From positions 186,001 through 250,000 of the forward strand of contig NZ_QUHR01000002.1 in NCBI RefSeq assembly GCF_003479605.1: 64,000 nucleotides of DNA, given 5' to 3'. The notes under the pieces are model-generated. The model was given only the letters and a program-made list of their open reading frames with translations, did not search any database and was not told where the DNA came from. Numbering within the stretch: the first letter of the stretch is position 1; each line of letters begins with the position of its first letter. The stretch is from Roseburia sp. AF12-17LB. GTDB taxonomy: Bacteria; Bacillota; Clostridia; Lachnospirales; Lachnospiraceae. The position numbers were made by a program, and so were the translations under genes. Below are positions 46,885-55,184 of this stretch, in pieces.

Positions 46885-46933
46885 ATTATACTACAAAACT
46901 TCCATTTTGGACACTTTTTTCTTCCATTTTGGA
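46885..46933. promoter_or_regulatory. Twin operators and SPFH operon promoter
   Basis: TCCATTTTGGA occurs twice (46901-46911 and 46922-46932), each an interrupted palindrome (TCCA/TGGA), 21-22 bases apart. The first covers the -35 region of a minus-strand promoter with TATAAT at 46885-46890. The neighbouring XRE protein is the obvious candidate to bind them. Confidence 0.6.
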
Positions 46934-46960
46934 TATTATTTTCTCAACGAGGTGATACAT

Positions 46961-47200
46961 ATGTCAGAAAGAATTAATCAACACCTGCATCCACTGGTAG
47001 GTTCTAACATCCGGAGACTGCGGAAAGAACAGGGTTTGAAAGCCACCGAAGTCATTGCGAAGCTCCAATGTGATGGCATCAATGTAACTACCGGCATATT
47101 CAGCAAGGTGGAAAATGGTTATAATAACCCAACGGTAGATATGCTGATTGGATTGACCAAGATTTTTAATTGTGATTTTAATGAATTCTTTAAACAATAA
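46961..47200 (+). CDS. XRE-family regulator divergent from the SPFH operon
   Basis: This 79-residue protein is a single helix-turn-helix (IRRLRKEQGLKATEVIAKLQCDGINVTTGIFSKVENG, residues 16-50). The ATG at 46961 has a GAGGTGA 7 bases before it. It is divergent from the SPFH/zinc-ribbon operon and twin operators lie between, suggesting repression of both genes by the one protein. Confidence 0.75.
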   Translation: MSERINQHLHPLVGSNIRRLRKEQGLKATEVIAKLQCDGINVTTGIFSKVENGYNNPTVDMLIGLTKIFNCDFNEFFKQ

Positions 47201-47236
47201 CAGGCAGCTAAACGGTGAATGGTTTAGTTGCCTGTT
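47199..47236 (+). terminator. Terminator after the XRE gene
   Basis: AACAGGCAGCTAAAC and GTTTAGTTGCCTGTT (with G-T pairs) around GGTGAATG, then TGTTGTTTTG. Confidence 0.8.
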
Positions 47237-47436
47237 GTTGTTTTGTCATATAAAAGGGGAGCTACCAATATTATTTTTTGAAATATGTTATTTTCTACAA
47301 TGTTGTCCTGTCGTTGACTTTGCCTGATTCTGACATAATCACACTACACATAACATCAAGTGTCTAACACGTTTTTATTATATCATCACCATCTTTTTTT
47401 ACAATACTAACGCTTATGAAATATACTAATAAAACA

Positions 47437-47478
47437 AGGTCAGTCTTTCCACACCATGGTGATTCCAAGACTGACCTT
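47437..47478 (-). terminator. Terminator after the excisionase-like gene
   Basis: AAGGTCAGTCTT and AAGACTGACCTT, with an inner CACCATGGTG palindrome, precede TTGTTTTATT on the minus strand. Confidence 0.75.
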
Positions 47479-47485
47479 AATGTCA

Positions 47486-47725
47486 CTAATTCATATTCTG
47501 TTGCAATTCTTTTATGTTGTCCAAATCAGACAAATCCATTCCTTCATATCTCTCAACAAAATCTATCAATGTTGATTTACGAACCTTTAGACTACCTAAT
47601 CGAAGTGCAGATAATAGTTTTCTGTTAATCAACTCATATACCAGATGCCCATTCACCTCTAATACCGCTGCCGTCTCACGCACATTGTACAAAAGCTTTT
47701 CGTCTTTTAAATCCTTTTTATCCAT
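47486..47725 (-). CDS. Excisionase-like winged helix protein
   Basis: The 79-residue protein has a MerR/Xis-type helix-turn-helix (YNVRETAAVLEVNGHLVYELINRKLLSALRLGSLKVRKSTL). Such proteins steer integrases or act as small regulators. It begins 1 base after the stop of the XRE gene, with which it forms a pair typical of integrative-element control regions. No integrase is adjacent; only an integrase fragment lies at 55612-55911. Confidence 0.7.
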   Translation of the reverse strand: MDKKDLKDEKLLYNVRETAAVLEVNGHLVYELINRKLLSALRLGSLKVRKSTLIDFVERYEGMDLSDLDNIKELQQNMN

Positions 47726-47726
47726 T

Positions 47727-47963
47727 TTACACCATCCCTCCTAAATATGTTCCTAAAATCGTATTTGCATCAGTTTTGTAAAAATTAATAAATCTAAAAA
47801 GCATCTGAATACTCATTCCCTTTGAGCCTTCCTCAATTCGTGCATAATGACATAAACTCATATCCATTTCCTCAGCCGCCTTCATCTGTGTCATTTTTCT
47901 TTTTTCACGTAAATCTCTTATATTATTTCCAATCACATATGGATCAAATTTAGTTCTGCTCAC
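47727..47963 (-). CDS. XRE-family repressor of a remnant element
   Basis: The 78-residue protein has a helix-turn-helix (IRDLREKRKMTQMKAAEEMDMSLCHYARIEEG) and a short tail. I prefer the GTG at 47963, since GGAGG lies 8 bases upstream; an ATG at 47978 is also open. The palindromes at 48149-48175 are likely its operators. It may control this pair and formerly the rest of the element. Confidence 0.65.
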   Translation of the reverse strand: MSRTKFDPYVIGNNIRDLREKRKMTQMKAAEEMDMSLCHYARIEEGSKGMSIQMLFRFINFYKTDANTILGTYLGGMV

Positions 47964-47981
47964 TTCTGCCACCTCCATCAA

Positions 47982-48026
47982 TTAACATCCATACTCCTCT
48001 GCATGTGATATTTTTCTCTTACTCAT
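47982..48026 (-). CDS. Possible 14-codon leader peptide
   Basis: An ATG at 48026 behind AAGGAG opens a frame MSKRKISHAEEYGC ending just before the XRE start. The ribosome site is strong, but the frame is too short to be sure of. It may couple translation to the repressor gene. Confidence 0.3.
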   Translation of the reverse strand: MSKRKISHAEEYGC

Positions 48027-48148
48027 AATAAATTATCTCCTTTACGATTTCGTATTGGAGAGCTCCGGCGCCTTCACTCTCGTGACGTGCTCTCTCAAGC
48101 ACATGTTTATTGTATATTGTCATGGATGAATTACCGACCGTGTTTACG

Positions 48149-48175
48149 CGACAATTTTGTCGTGTTAACACGACA
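48149..48175. promoter_or_regulatory. Overlapping palindromic operators
   Basis: CGACAA-TT-TTGTCG (48149-48162) overlaps TGTCGTGTTAACACGACA (48158-48175), giving three alternating CGACA/TGTCG half sites. It is typical of a phage or element repressor operator, about 185 bases upstream of the XRE gene. Confidence 0.6.
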
Positions 48176-48364
48176 TTTGCATCTGCTTCTAATATACTTA
48201 AATATTTTTTACAGATAGGACTTCCGTTCGAAGCAAAAAAAAGAATCCATGCCTTTCCCGCATGAATTCATTTTATCGTTCCTTACGCATCCTTATATTC
48301 TATTTTTAATGGTGTATGTGTCTCAAATATCTGTCATATATAAAGTCTGCTATAATTAATACAA

Positions 48365-48889
48365 TTATTTGTCGTATAATTTATCAACCTCGGCTTCATA
48401 CACCGATTCAGTCTGAGTATCAAACAGCACCCATTCCACCAAATCGAAGCTGTCCGGATTATCTTGCAAGAACCTGTTTACTGTATGTACTGCAATCTTT
48501 GCTGCCAACTCAACCGGAAAACCATATGCTCCCGTTGATATGGAAGGAAATGCAATAGACCTTATTCCATTATCCATTGCTAACTTCATAGAATTAAAAT
48601 AGCAGTTAGCAAGAAGTTCCTCTTCTCTATTTCTTCCACCATTCCATATCGGTCCGACAGTATGTATAACATCATCACATGGCAGATTATATGCCTTAGT
48701 GATTTTAGCCTCTCCCGTATCACATCCATGAAGTGTCCTGCACTCCACCAGAAGTTCCGGTCCTGCGGCTCTGTGAATAGCACCATCTACTCCGCCTCCT
48801 CCAAGAAGAGAGCTGTTTGCTGCATTCACGATTGCCTGCACATCTGTTATTTTCGTAATATCACCTTTTATCGTCTTGATCAAGTACAT
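48365..48889 (-). CDS. Macro-domain protein, O-acetyl-ADP-ribose deacetylase type
   Basis: This 174-residue protein is a stand-alone macro domain with [25 protein letters not shown] (residues 20-44), [12 protein letters not shown] and [17 protein letters not shown], matching the YmdB/MacroD group that removes acetyl or ADP-ribosyl groups. The ATG at 48889 has AAAGGAG 6 bases upstream. It follows two tiny overlapping ORFs and may be part of the same transcript. Confidence 0.88.
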   Translation of the reverse strand: MYLIKTIKGDITKITDVQAIVNAANSSLLGGGGVDGAIHRAAGPELLVECRTLHGCDTGEAKITKAYNLPCDDVIHTVGPIWNGGRNREEELLANCYFNSMKLAMDNGIRSIAFPSISTGAYGFPVELAAKIAVHTVNRFLQDNPDSFDLVEWVLFDTQTESVYEAEVDKLYDK

Positions 48890-49106
48890 TTTCTTCTCCT
48901 TTATCTTCAACAATTAATGCTAAATAATATGCAAATGGAATCAATATTTTCTGCTGTACAGAACTCTCATCATACACAATTATCTTCTTTTGAATAGCAT
49001 TTAAATCTGTGAAATACGCTAAATACAGACTGAACAATTCCCAATATGTTTGATCCCAAATCAAAGCCTTTTCTTCACTCACTTTTATAATACGTGGAAA
49101 AAGCAT
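48861..49106 (-). CDS. Small hypothetical ORF overlapping the macro gene
   Basis: The 81-residue ORF ([19 protein letters not shown]...) has a believable composition with an aromatic, helical core ([15 protein letters not shown]). It lacks a ribosome site and overlaps both its neighbours: 29 bases with the macro gene and 32 with the ORF upstream. It may be translated by coupling or by frameshifting from the upstream ORF, or be a decayed gene. Confidence 0.4.
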   Translation of the reverse strand: MLFPRIIKVSEEKALIWDQTYWELFSLYLAYFTDLNAIQKKIIVYDESSVQQKILIPFAYYLALIVEDKGEENVLDQDDKR

Positions 49107-49245
49107 AATTTGTAGAAATCATTTTTATAGTTAATCCATAATTATTACAAACAGATTCTATCACCCTATCTATATGATCTGCTATATATTCAGAAACATT
49201 ATCACGTACAATACTATTTTCATATATAAAATCATCAATTGTCAT
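49075..49245 (-). CDS. Small hypothetical ORF
   Basis: This 56-residue frame (MTIDDFIYENSIVRDNVSEY...) reads as an acidic helical peptide and overlaps the next ORF in another frame. The ribosome site is weak (AAGTGAT). Together with the following ORF it may be a single frameshifted gene. Confidence 0.35.
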   Translation of the reverse strand: MTIDDFIYENSIVRDNVSEYIADHIDRVIESVCNNYGLTIKMISTNYAFSTYYKSE

Positions 49246-49299
49246 TCATATCACTTTTTTCTAAACTCATCAATTATAAGGTCATCACAACTAATTGAA

Positions 49300-50745
49300 T
49301 CATTTTTTATTTGTGCTTTTTATTTCCGCTACCAGTTCTTCATACTTACGTTCGTCAATAATATATTTCCGTTTAATCAGTATATAAGCAGCTCCTATAG
49401 AAATTACCGGAACAGCTACAATTCCAAGACGCAATATAAATCTTTGTCCGGCATCTGCTGTCTGAATAAATTTATCTGCCTGTACAATTACATTTTCCGA
49501 AGTAAGTTCTCCTGTACCAGCTTTTATTTCTAATCCGGATATTTTCTGACTGATTGCATAAATATTGCTTATAATCAGTATTAACGCAACAACCGCCTGA
49601 TCAACTGCACTTGCTAGCTTTGTTGCAAAAGATCTTACTGCTGAGATAATACTGTCATGTCGTTCATGAAACCGGACTTCATCATACTCTATGGTATTAT
49701 TTAACATGACAATCATCGTCATATTGAATGCCCCCTGCGAAAAGAAGATTAGAAAACCGATGATATTCAGTAAAACAACACTTTTTGGTACAATGTAGCC
49801 TACACTCATAAAAAGTATATACCCAATGACTGTAATGCTGGTAGCTGCAGTTATAATCTGATTTCGTGTGAATTTTGAGGAAAGCCACGCAAAAGATGCC
49901 TCTGATATCAGCGTTCCTAATCCATACATAATTGTAAACCAAAATACAAGACTGCCACCTACAGAATATCCAAATTCAAAATAAAAGAAATTCATTCCAA
50001 TCATAATCAGAAGACCATTTCCGATTTGGAATAATAAACATGCAATTCCAATCACTATCAACTGATCATTTCTCAGGAATATATGAAACATATCTTTTAA
50101 TGACAGTGTTCTCTTCTTTTCCGGTCGTTTTCTCTCTTTTACTCCAAACACTGTAAGTAGCTGGAAACCAATAAAACAAAAAGCAATCACAATCGCAGCC
50201 GTCCGATATGCCATAATCGCATTTCCAGCTACCATATCAGGGAGCAGACCTGCAACAGAAAACTGTCCGATACAGATAAAAATTCCCTGTACGGTTACCA
50301 GCCAGTTCCGTTCTCCCGGATCTGATGTAAGACTCGGCAGCATTCCCCAATAGGCAATATCATTCATTGTGTAAGTCATTCCCCATAAAAGATATCCCAC
50401 TCCAAAAAATGCAACAAATCCCCATCCTTCCGGCCTTACTGTAAACAAGCAGATAATTATCAGGCTGTTTAAAATTACTCCTATAAAAATCCAAGGTTTA
50501 AATTTTCCGGCTTTCAAATGCGAATTTTCAATAATAATTCCCATCATTGGATCATTAATGGCATCCCACAGCAGACACACTACCATAATTGCTGATATTA
50601 CTGCATATTGGGCAACTGTCAGTTTCATCGTATATTGAATATATGTAAGAAGAAACATAGAGACAAGTGCATACGCCATATCTCTTCCGGTTGCTCCTAT
50701 ACAATAGCTCCATTTTGTGCGTTTATCCAATTTATTGTTTTCCAT
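49300..50745 (-). CDS. GPH-family sugar/cation symporter (MelB-like MFS)
   Basis: The 481-residue protein has 12 predicted membrane helices and the family motifs DAINDPMMGIIIENS in loop 2-3 and KFKPWIFIG. Members take up oligo- or glycosides with H+ or Na+. It is directly downstream of a GH3 glucosidase on the same strand (19-base gap) and so probably imports the substrate that the enzyme cleaves. The AraC gene facing them should control both. Confidence 0.88.
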   Translation of the reverse strand: MENNKLDKRTKWSYCIGATGRDMAYALVSMFLLTYIQYTMKLTVAQYAVISAIMVVCLLWDAINDPMMGIIIENSHLKAGKFKPWIFIGVILNSLIIICLFTVRPEGWGFVAFFGVGYLLWGMTYTMNDIAYWGMLPSLTSDPGERNWLVTVQGIFICIGQFSVAGLLPDMVAGNAIMAYRTAAIVIAFCFIGFQLLTVFGVKERKRPEKKRTLSLKDMFHIFLRNDQLIVIGIACLLFQIGNGLLIMIGMNFFYFEFGYSVGGSLVFWFTIMYGLGTLISEASFAWLSSKFTRNQIITAATSITVIGYILFMSVGYIVPKSVVLLNIIGFLIFFSQGAFNMTMIVMLNNTIEYDEVRFHERHDSIISAVRSFATKLASAVDQAVVALILIISNIYAISQKISGLEIKAGTGELTSENVIVQADKFIQTADAGQRFILRLGIVAVPVISIGAAYILIKRKYIIDERKYEELVAEIKSTNKK

Positions 50746-50764
50746 ATACGACTTCCCCCTCTCT

Positions 50765-53182
50765 CTATTTCTTCAGCAGTCTTTTTAAAGCCTGCAGATA
50801 TTTTTTATTTGCATTGTAAACTAACATATCGATTAACTTCGGAGTTGCAATTCCACCACTGGTTGCAATCAGTCCTTCCAGATTTCCTTCTTCGACTCCC
50901 ATTTTTACCATTTTAAAGGCCGGGTCCCGCTCTGATTTTCCCCGAAGTATAATCTTAAGTCCAATATGTACGACTCCACGAACAATTTTTCCAAACATTG
51001 AGACATTTACCACATCCTGATAGGAATCGTAAACCGTATACTCTCCACGCTTTTTTTCTTTGTCATGTTTCGGTTCACCGCCTAATAGCTGATAAAATTG
51101 TTCTGCACTGATTTCCATTCCATGTGGCTGCTCTCTAAAATAATCCGGAAACAGTTCTCTTTCATTTCTAAAATAACTATTTCCTACTACTTCCATATTC
51201 GCCTTTAATTGCAAATCATGTACCGATGCTCCGATACAGATCTGATATTTGCCGCTTAACATGGAAAAGGCTTTTTTCTCTACATCATAGACGGAAAAAC
51301 TTCTTTCATCCAGCTCTAGTATAACTTCTTTTTCTTCACCCGGATGCAGATATATTTTTTGAAATCCCTTTAGTTCTATATGGCTTCTGATAACATCTGA
51401 TTCAATCGGGCAGATATATAACTGTGCTATTTCTGCTCCACTCACTTTTCCGATATTTTTAATTTTAAAACGAATTTGTATCTTTCCACCACTATATACT
51501 TCCGGTACATTCAATTCCGAATAGGAAAAAGAAGTATAGGAAAGTCCATAACCAAACGGATATTTTACCGGAACATGGAATGTCTCATAGTAACGATAAC
51601 CTACAAAAATGCTTTCCCTGTATTCTACATCATCATTCGGAGGTGCAAAATATCTCCATGCCGGAGTATCTTTTTCTGAAAGCGGAATTGTCTCTGCCAA
51701 TTTACCGGATGGATTCACCTCTCCACTGATTAAGTCAGCAACAGATTCCCCTACAGCCTGTCCTCCGAGGTACATGTGAAGAATTGCTCCTACATTCTTT
51801 TCAAAACTAAAATCCATAGGCGCACCACCGAAACTAATTGCTGCAATATGATTTTTTCCGACAGTTTCTGCAATTTCAGCCAACAGCTCTTCCTGATTTT
51901 GAGGGATTTTAAGATTTTTCCTGTCGTATCCTTCTCCTTCATAAGATTCTGTAAGACCGATAAAATATAGAATCACACAATCCTTTTTTCTATATTCCTG
52001 TTTCAGTTTTTCTATCGTATCCTGTAGTTGCTTTTCTCCTAATTCCTCCGTTTCATTCTGATATCCCTGTATATAAGTTACCTGATATCCTTTTTCACGT
52101 ATTGCTTCAATCGCATTTGTCATCTTCGTCGGCTGGATATGACTGCTCCCACCTCCCTGAAACCGCATCTGCCTGGCAAGCTCTCCAATAATGATTACCT
52201 TCTTCTCTTTTCCAATTGGCAAAACACTATTATTTTTCAAAAGTACTGCACTTTCATTTTCCAGTTTACGTGCCACCTGATTCTGTTCTTCCATATCTAC
52301 CTCATAATTTTCTTCTATATTTTTATGAAGTGATACAAAATTCTGCAGAACATTCTTAGTCCAGTTATCCAGTTCCTGATCCGTAATCCGGCCATCCTTA
52401 TACGCTTCTTTTAACACATCTGTGTGGAAGCCTTTCGGATCTGGCATTTCCAGTGTCAGACCATTTTTCATACAGCTTACAATATCATTTGCTGCTCCCC
52501 AATCCGACACCACACCACCTTGATATTTCCATTCTTTTCTCAGAACATCTGTCAGTAAGTATTTATTTCTTGCTCCAAATTCGCCATTAATCCTGTTGTA
52601 TGAAGCCATTACAGAAGTCGGTTTTGCTTTTTTCACAACTTCTTCAAAAGCCGACAGATATATTTCCCTAAGAGTTCTTTCATCAATCTGGCTATTGGAT
52701 GTCATTCGTCTTGTTTCCTGTGAATTAACAGCATAATGCTTTAAACTCGTACCTATTCCAAGGCTCTGTACACCTTCGATATATCCCGTTGCCAGCTTTC
52801 CTGTCAAATACGGATCTTCACTGAAATATTCAAAATTTCTTCCGCATAAAGGAGAACGCTTGATATTGATTCCGCAGCCTAGCACAATAGATATCTGCTC
52901 TTTTTTTGCTTCTTTCGCAATCGCTTCACCCATCTTTTTAACAATAGCAGGATTCCAACTGCAGGCTATTGCACTTGCAGTTGGAAAACAGGTTGCTGGC
53001 TTACTGGTTTCAATATCCCCAATCTTTTCCTGTTCCAGTTTTCGAATCCCATGTGGTCCGTCTGTCATCATAATAGAGGGGATTTTCCCATTACAGTCAT
53101 AAGTATGCCAGTCACCAACACCGCCTAAAAGCCGGATTTTTTCATCTATTGTTAACTGTTCGCATATTTTATCAATGTTCAT
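50765..53182 (-). CDS. Glycoside hydrolase family 3 beta-glucosidase
   Basis: This 805-residue enzyme has the GH3 N-domain with TDGPHGIRK and the nucleophile Asp in GGVVSDWGA (near residue 226), the second domain with the acid/base loop, and a C-terminal fibronectin-like domain (YSGGKIQIRFKIKNIGKVSGAEIAQLYI). No signal peptide is visible, so it works in the cytoplasm on imported glycosides. The last 90 residues extend past the FnIII domain. Exact sugar specificity cannot be read. It is the first gene of the operon with the GPH transporter. Confidence 0.92.
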   Translation of the reverse strand: MNIDKICEQLTIDEKIRLLGGVGDWHTYDCNGKIPSIMMTDGPHGIRKLEQEKIGDIETSKPATCFPTASAIACSWNPAIVKKMGEAIAKEAKKEQISIVLGCGINIKRSPLCGRNFEYFSEDPYLTGKLATGYIEGVQSLGIGTSLKHYAVNSQETRRMTSNSQIDERTLREIYLSAFEEVVKKAKPTSVMASYNRINGEFGARNKYLLTDVLRKEWKYQGGVVSDWGAANDIVSCMKNGLTLEMPDPKGFHTDVLKEAYKDGRITDQELDNWTKNVLQNFVSLHKNIEENYEVDMEEQNQVARKLENESAVLLKNNSVLPIGKEKKVIIIGELARQMRFQGGGSSHIQPTKMTNAIEAIREKGYQVTYIQGYQNETEELGEKQLQDTIEKLKQEYRKKDCVILYFIGLTESYEGEGYDRKNLKIPQNQEELLAEIAETVGKNHIAAISFGGAPMDFSFEKNVGAILHMYLGGQAVGESVADLISGEVNPSGKLAETIPLSEKDTPAWRYFAPPNDDVEYRESIFVGYRYYETFHVPVKYPFGYGLSYTSFSYSELNVPEVYSGGKIQIRFKIKNIGKVSGAEIAQLYICPIESDVIRSHIELKGFQKIYLHPGEEKEVILELDERSFSVYDVEKKAFSMLSGKYQICIGASVHDLQLKANMEVVGNSYFRNERELFPDYFREQPHGMEISAEQFYQLLGGEPKHDKEKKRGEYTVYDSYQDVVNVSMFGKIVRGVVHIGLKIILRGKSERDPAFKMVKMGVEEGNLEGLIATSGGIATPKLIDMLVYNANKKYLQALKRLLKK

Positions 53183-53244
53183 CTCTTTTCCTCTCTCTTA
53201 ATCTCTTAATTGTATTTTATCTATTTCTGGCATATAATTATATT

Positions 53245-53279
53245 GATTTATCGTGTTTTATATCAATTTATCGTGTTTT
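53245..53279. promoter_or_regulatory. Tandem direct repeats, probable AraC-type operators
   Basis: ATTTATCGTGTTTT occurs at about 53246-53259 and 53266-53279 with a 20-base period (two helix turns) in the 115-base gap between the GH3 operon and its AraC gene. Confidence 0.65.
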
Positions 53280-53297
53280 TGACAGGAGGAATTACCT

Positions 53298-54056
53298 ATG
53301 TATAAAATGAAGTCAGACATCAATTTTTCACTCACACATGAAATGTTGGAAAATGCAGAAAATGAACGGATACATACATCTTATGCACAGGAAAAAGCAA
53401 TTCTCGAATGTGTTTCAAACGGAGATATTCACGCATTGGAGAATACCTATTATTCACTCCCAACAACTGTTTACGGAAAGATGACCTCTTCCAATTCCAA
53501 ATTAAAATTACTTTTTTATGCAAGTATTGCTAATACAACTTTAGTTACCAGATATGCCATCGAAGGAGGACTTAATGAGGAAACTGCTTTTTCCTTAAGT
53601 GATGTATATATACGAAAAATGGAACAATGTACCGATGTTGACGCTTTAATGAAATTAAATGAACAGATGGCTATTGAATTTACGCTTCGTGTTGCTGAAG
53701 CAAAAAAGACTCCAAAAAACTACTATTCACCAGCTATTTCTCGCGTCATTGATTATATCTATCATGGTAAAAATAAAACTTTAACCTTAAATCAACTGGC
53801 ATCTTTAGTTAATTTAACACCTAAATATCTGTCTGCCCTGTTCCATAAAGAAACCGGACAGACGCTTACTGTTTTTATCCATAAAGTTCTTATTGAAAAG
53901 GCACAGAATTTACTGGCACATTCCGACTATAGTCTGGGTGAAATCAGTACTTACTTGAATTTTTCATCTCAAAGTTATTTTATTTCTATTTTTAAGAGAT
54001 ACACTGGTATAACTCCCGGACAATATCGTAAAATGCATCGCCAGATTAGTTGGTAA
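53298..54056 (+). CDS. AraC-family regulator of the glucosidase operon
   Basis: The 252-residue protein has a C-terminal AraC domain with two helix-turn-helix units (LNQLASLVNLTPKYLSALFHKETGQTL and YSLGEISTYLNFSSQSYFISIFKRYTGITPGQYRK). The N-terminal half is not a typical cupin sugar-binding domain but a helical domain (about residues 25-140), as in the YesN group. AGGAGG is 8 bases before the ATG. Divergence from the GH3-GPH genes makes it their likely activator. Confidence 0.88.
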   Translation: MYKMKSDINFSLTHEMLENAENERIHTSYAQEKAILECVSNGDIHALENTYYSLPTTVYGKMTSSNSKLKLLFYASIANTTLVTRYAIEGGLNEETAFSLSDVYIRKMEQCTDVDALMKLNEQMAIEFTLRVAEAKKTPKNYYSPAISRVIDYIYHGKNKTLTLNQLASLVNLTPKYLSALFHKETGQTLTVFIHKVLIEKAQNLLAHSDYSLGEISTYLNFSSQSYFISIFKRYTGITPGQYRKMHRQISW

Positions 54057-54130
54057 AATAGAAAATAAAATAAGAATATCGATGATTAAACGTTACTATC
54101 GCCAGAACTTTTCTCGTCTTGAAGATAAAA

Positions 54131-54162
54131 GAAAGCTACCAGTTTTTCCTCTGATAGCTTTC
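54131..54162 (-). terminator. Terminator of the lipoprotein gene
   Basis: GAAAGCTA and TAGCTTTC stems, with CTTTTATC following on the minus strand. Confidence 0.7.
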
Positions 54163-54165
54163 CAT

Positions 54166-54798
54166 TCATTCTTGTTCTGTTGGGAACATCGCTGCTTCCA
54201 GCTTATTCATCTCTGTATCCGAAAGACCATATTTTCCTGAATTATCTTTTTCCACGGATACTTTTACAGTAACAGTTTTTCCATAACTGTTCTTTTCAAG
54301 ACTCTTCTGGACACTTTCTGTTAATACGGCTGCAAAGACTTCCGGATCATTTCCATCCAATCCCTGCTTTATTTTTTCATTGTTTACCTCTGTAGAGCTT
54401 TGTTGCAATGTCTAAAATACATTGGATGGTTCAACTTGTACACTTACTGTATAAACTCCATCCTCTTCTTTCACATCCTGTACTTTGTATTTTGCCAGTT
54501 TCTTTACTTCTGTCAGTTTTTCCGTATAATCAGCAATTCCTTTATCCGTAATGTTATCGGAATCATCAAATTGCTTTTGGATGCTCTCATTAAAATCCTC
54601 TTCGATTTCTTTCTTTGCATCTTTTTCCGAGAGTTCTAACAGATTCGCATAGTCCTTATATTCTCCATGATAGTATGCATCAAGAGAACTTTGGGCGTAA
54701 GATTTGGCATCGAAGTCTGGTTGTTTAGAGCACGCACTAATCCCAATACTTAACATTATCGTTCCCAAAATCATTAGATACTTTTGTAAGTTTTTCAT
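54166..54798 (-). pseudogene. Lipoprotein (DUF5105-like) with an in-frame stop
   Basis: The first part (54412-54798) has a lipoprotein signal (SIGISACS, Cys near residue 23) and a helical domain, and ends at ...VEPSNVF then TAG. The same frame continues directly (TLQQSSTEVNNEKIKQG...) to 54166 as the expected C-terminal half. A single amber codon at 54412-54414 therefore splits an otherwise intact gene of about 210 codons. DUF5105-type lipoproteins of Firmicutes have the same length and layout. Readthrough or restart at the TTG after the stop (54408) is possible. Confidence 0.7.
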
Positions 54799-54816
54799 CC
54801 TGTTATCCTCATACTT

Positions 54817-55160
54817 TTACTTTACAAAAAAATTCACAAATTTTCCGGCCTTTGATGGTAGTTTAAATTTATATTCTTGTCCTTCATACTTGAAAGAAAA
54901 CTTTCCACCAAATAATCCGGCTTTTCCTTGGATATTTTTCATATTTGGAATATAAATTTTTGCTAATTGTTTGCCATAAGAATTATCAATATTGGCTCGG
55001 TGAATATATAAAATATCTTCATATACACTCAGCAATACTAATCCCTTAACGCTCCCAATAAGACCACCTATTTTATTGCTAAGTGATGCATAAATGTAAT
55101 TATTTTTTCATCTAAAAACTTATCACTATATAATTGCTTTTCCATTTTTTCTAAATTCAT
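54817..55160 (-). pseudogene. Frameshifted small protein (PH-like), unknown family
   Basis: From the ATG at 55160 the frame reads MNLEKMEKQLYSDKFLDEK, then an A6 run (55103-55108). One more A would continue into NNYIYASLSNKIGGLIGSVK and on to the stop at 54817, including the open 72-residue part (LLSVYEDILYIHRAN...). The joined product would have about 114 residues. The A6 run seems to have lost one base, as in the repeat gene at 5590. Function unknown. Confidence 0.6.
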
Positions 55161-55184
55161 AATTCTTTTTCCCTGTATTTAATA

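Larger units (their letters stand above)
47964..48364. other. Control region of the remnant element
   Basis: About 400 bases with no gene but the short leader frame. It holds the overlapping palindromes (48149-48175), a GC-rich stretch with GAGAGC/GCTCTC arms (48058-48093) and AT-rich tails. No promoter could be placed with confidence. Confidence 0.4.
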
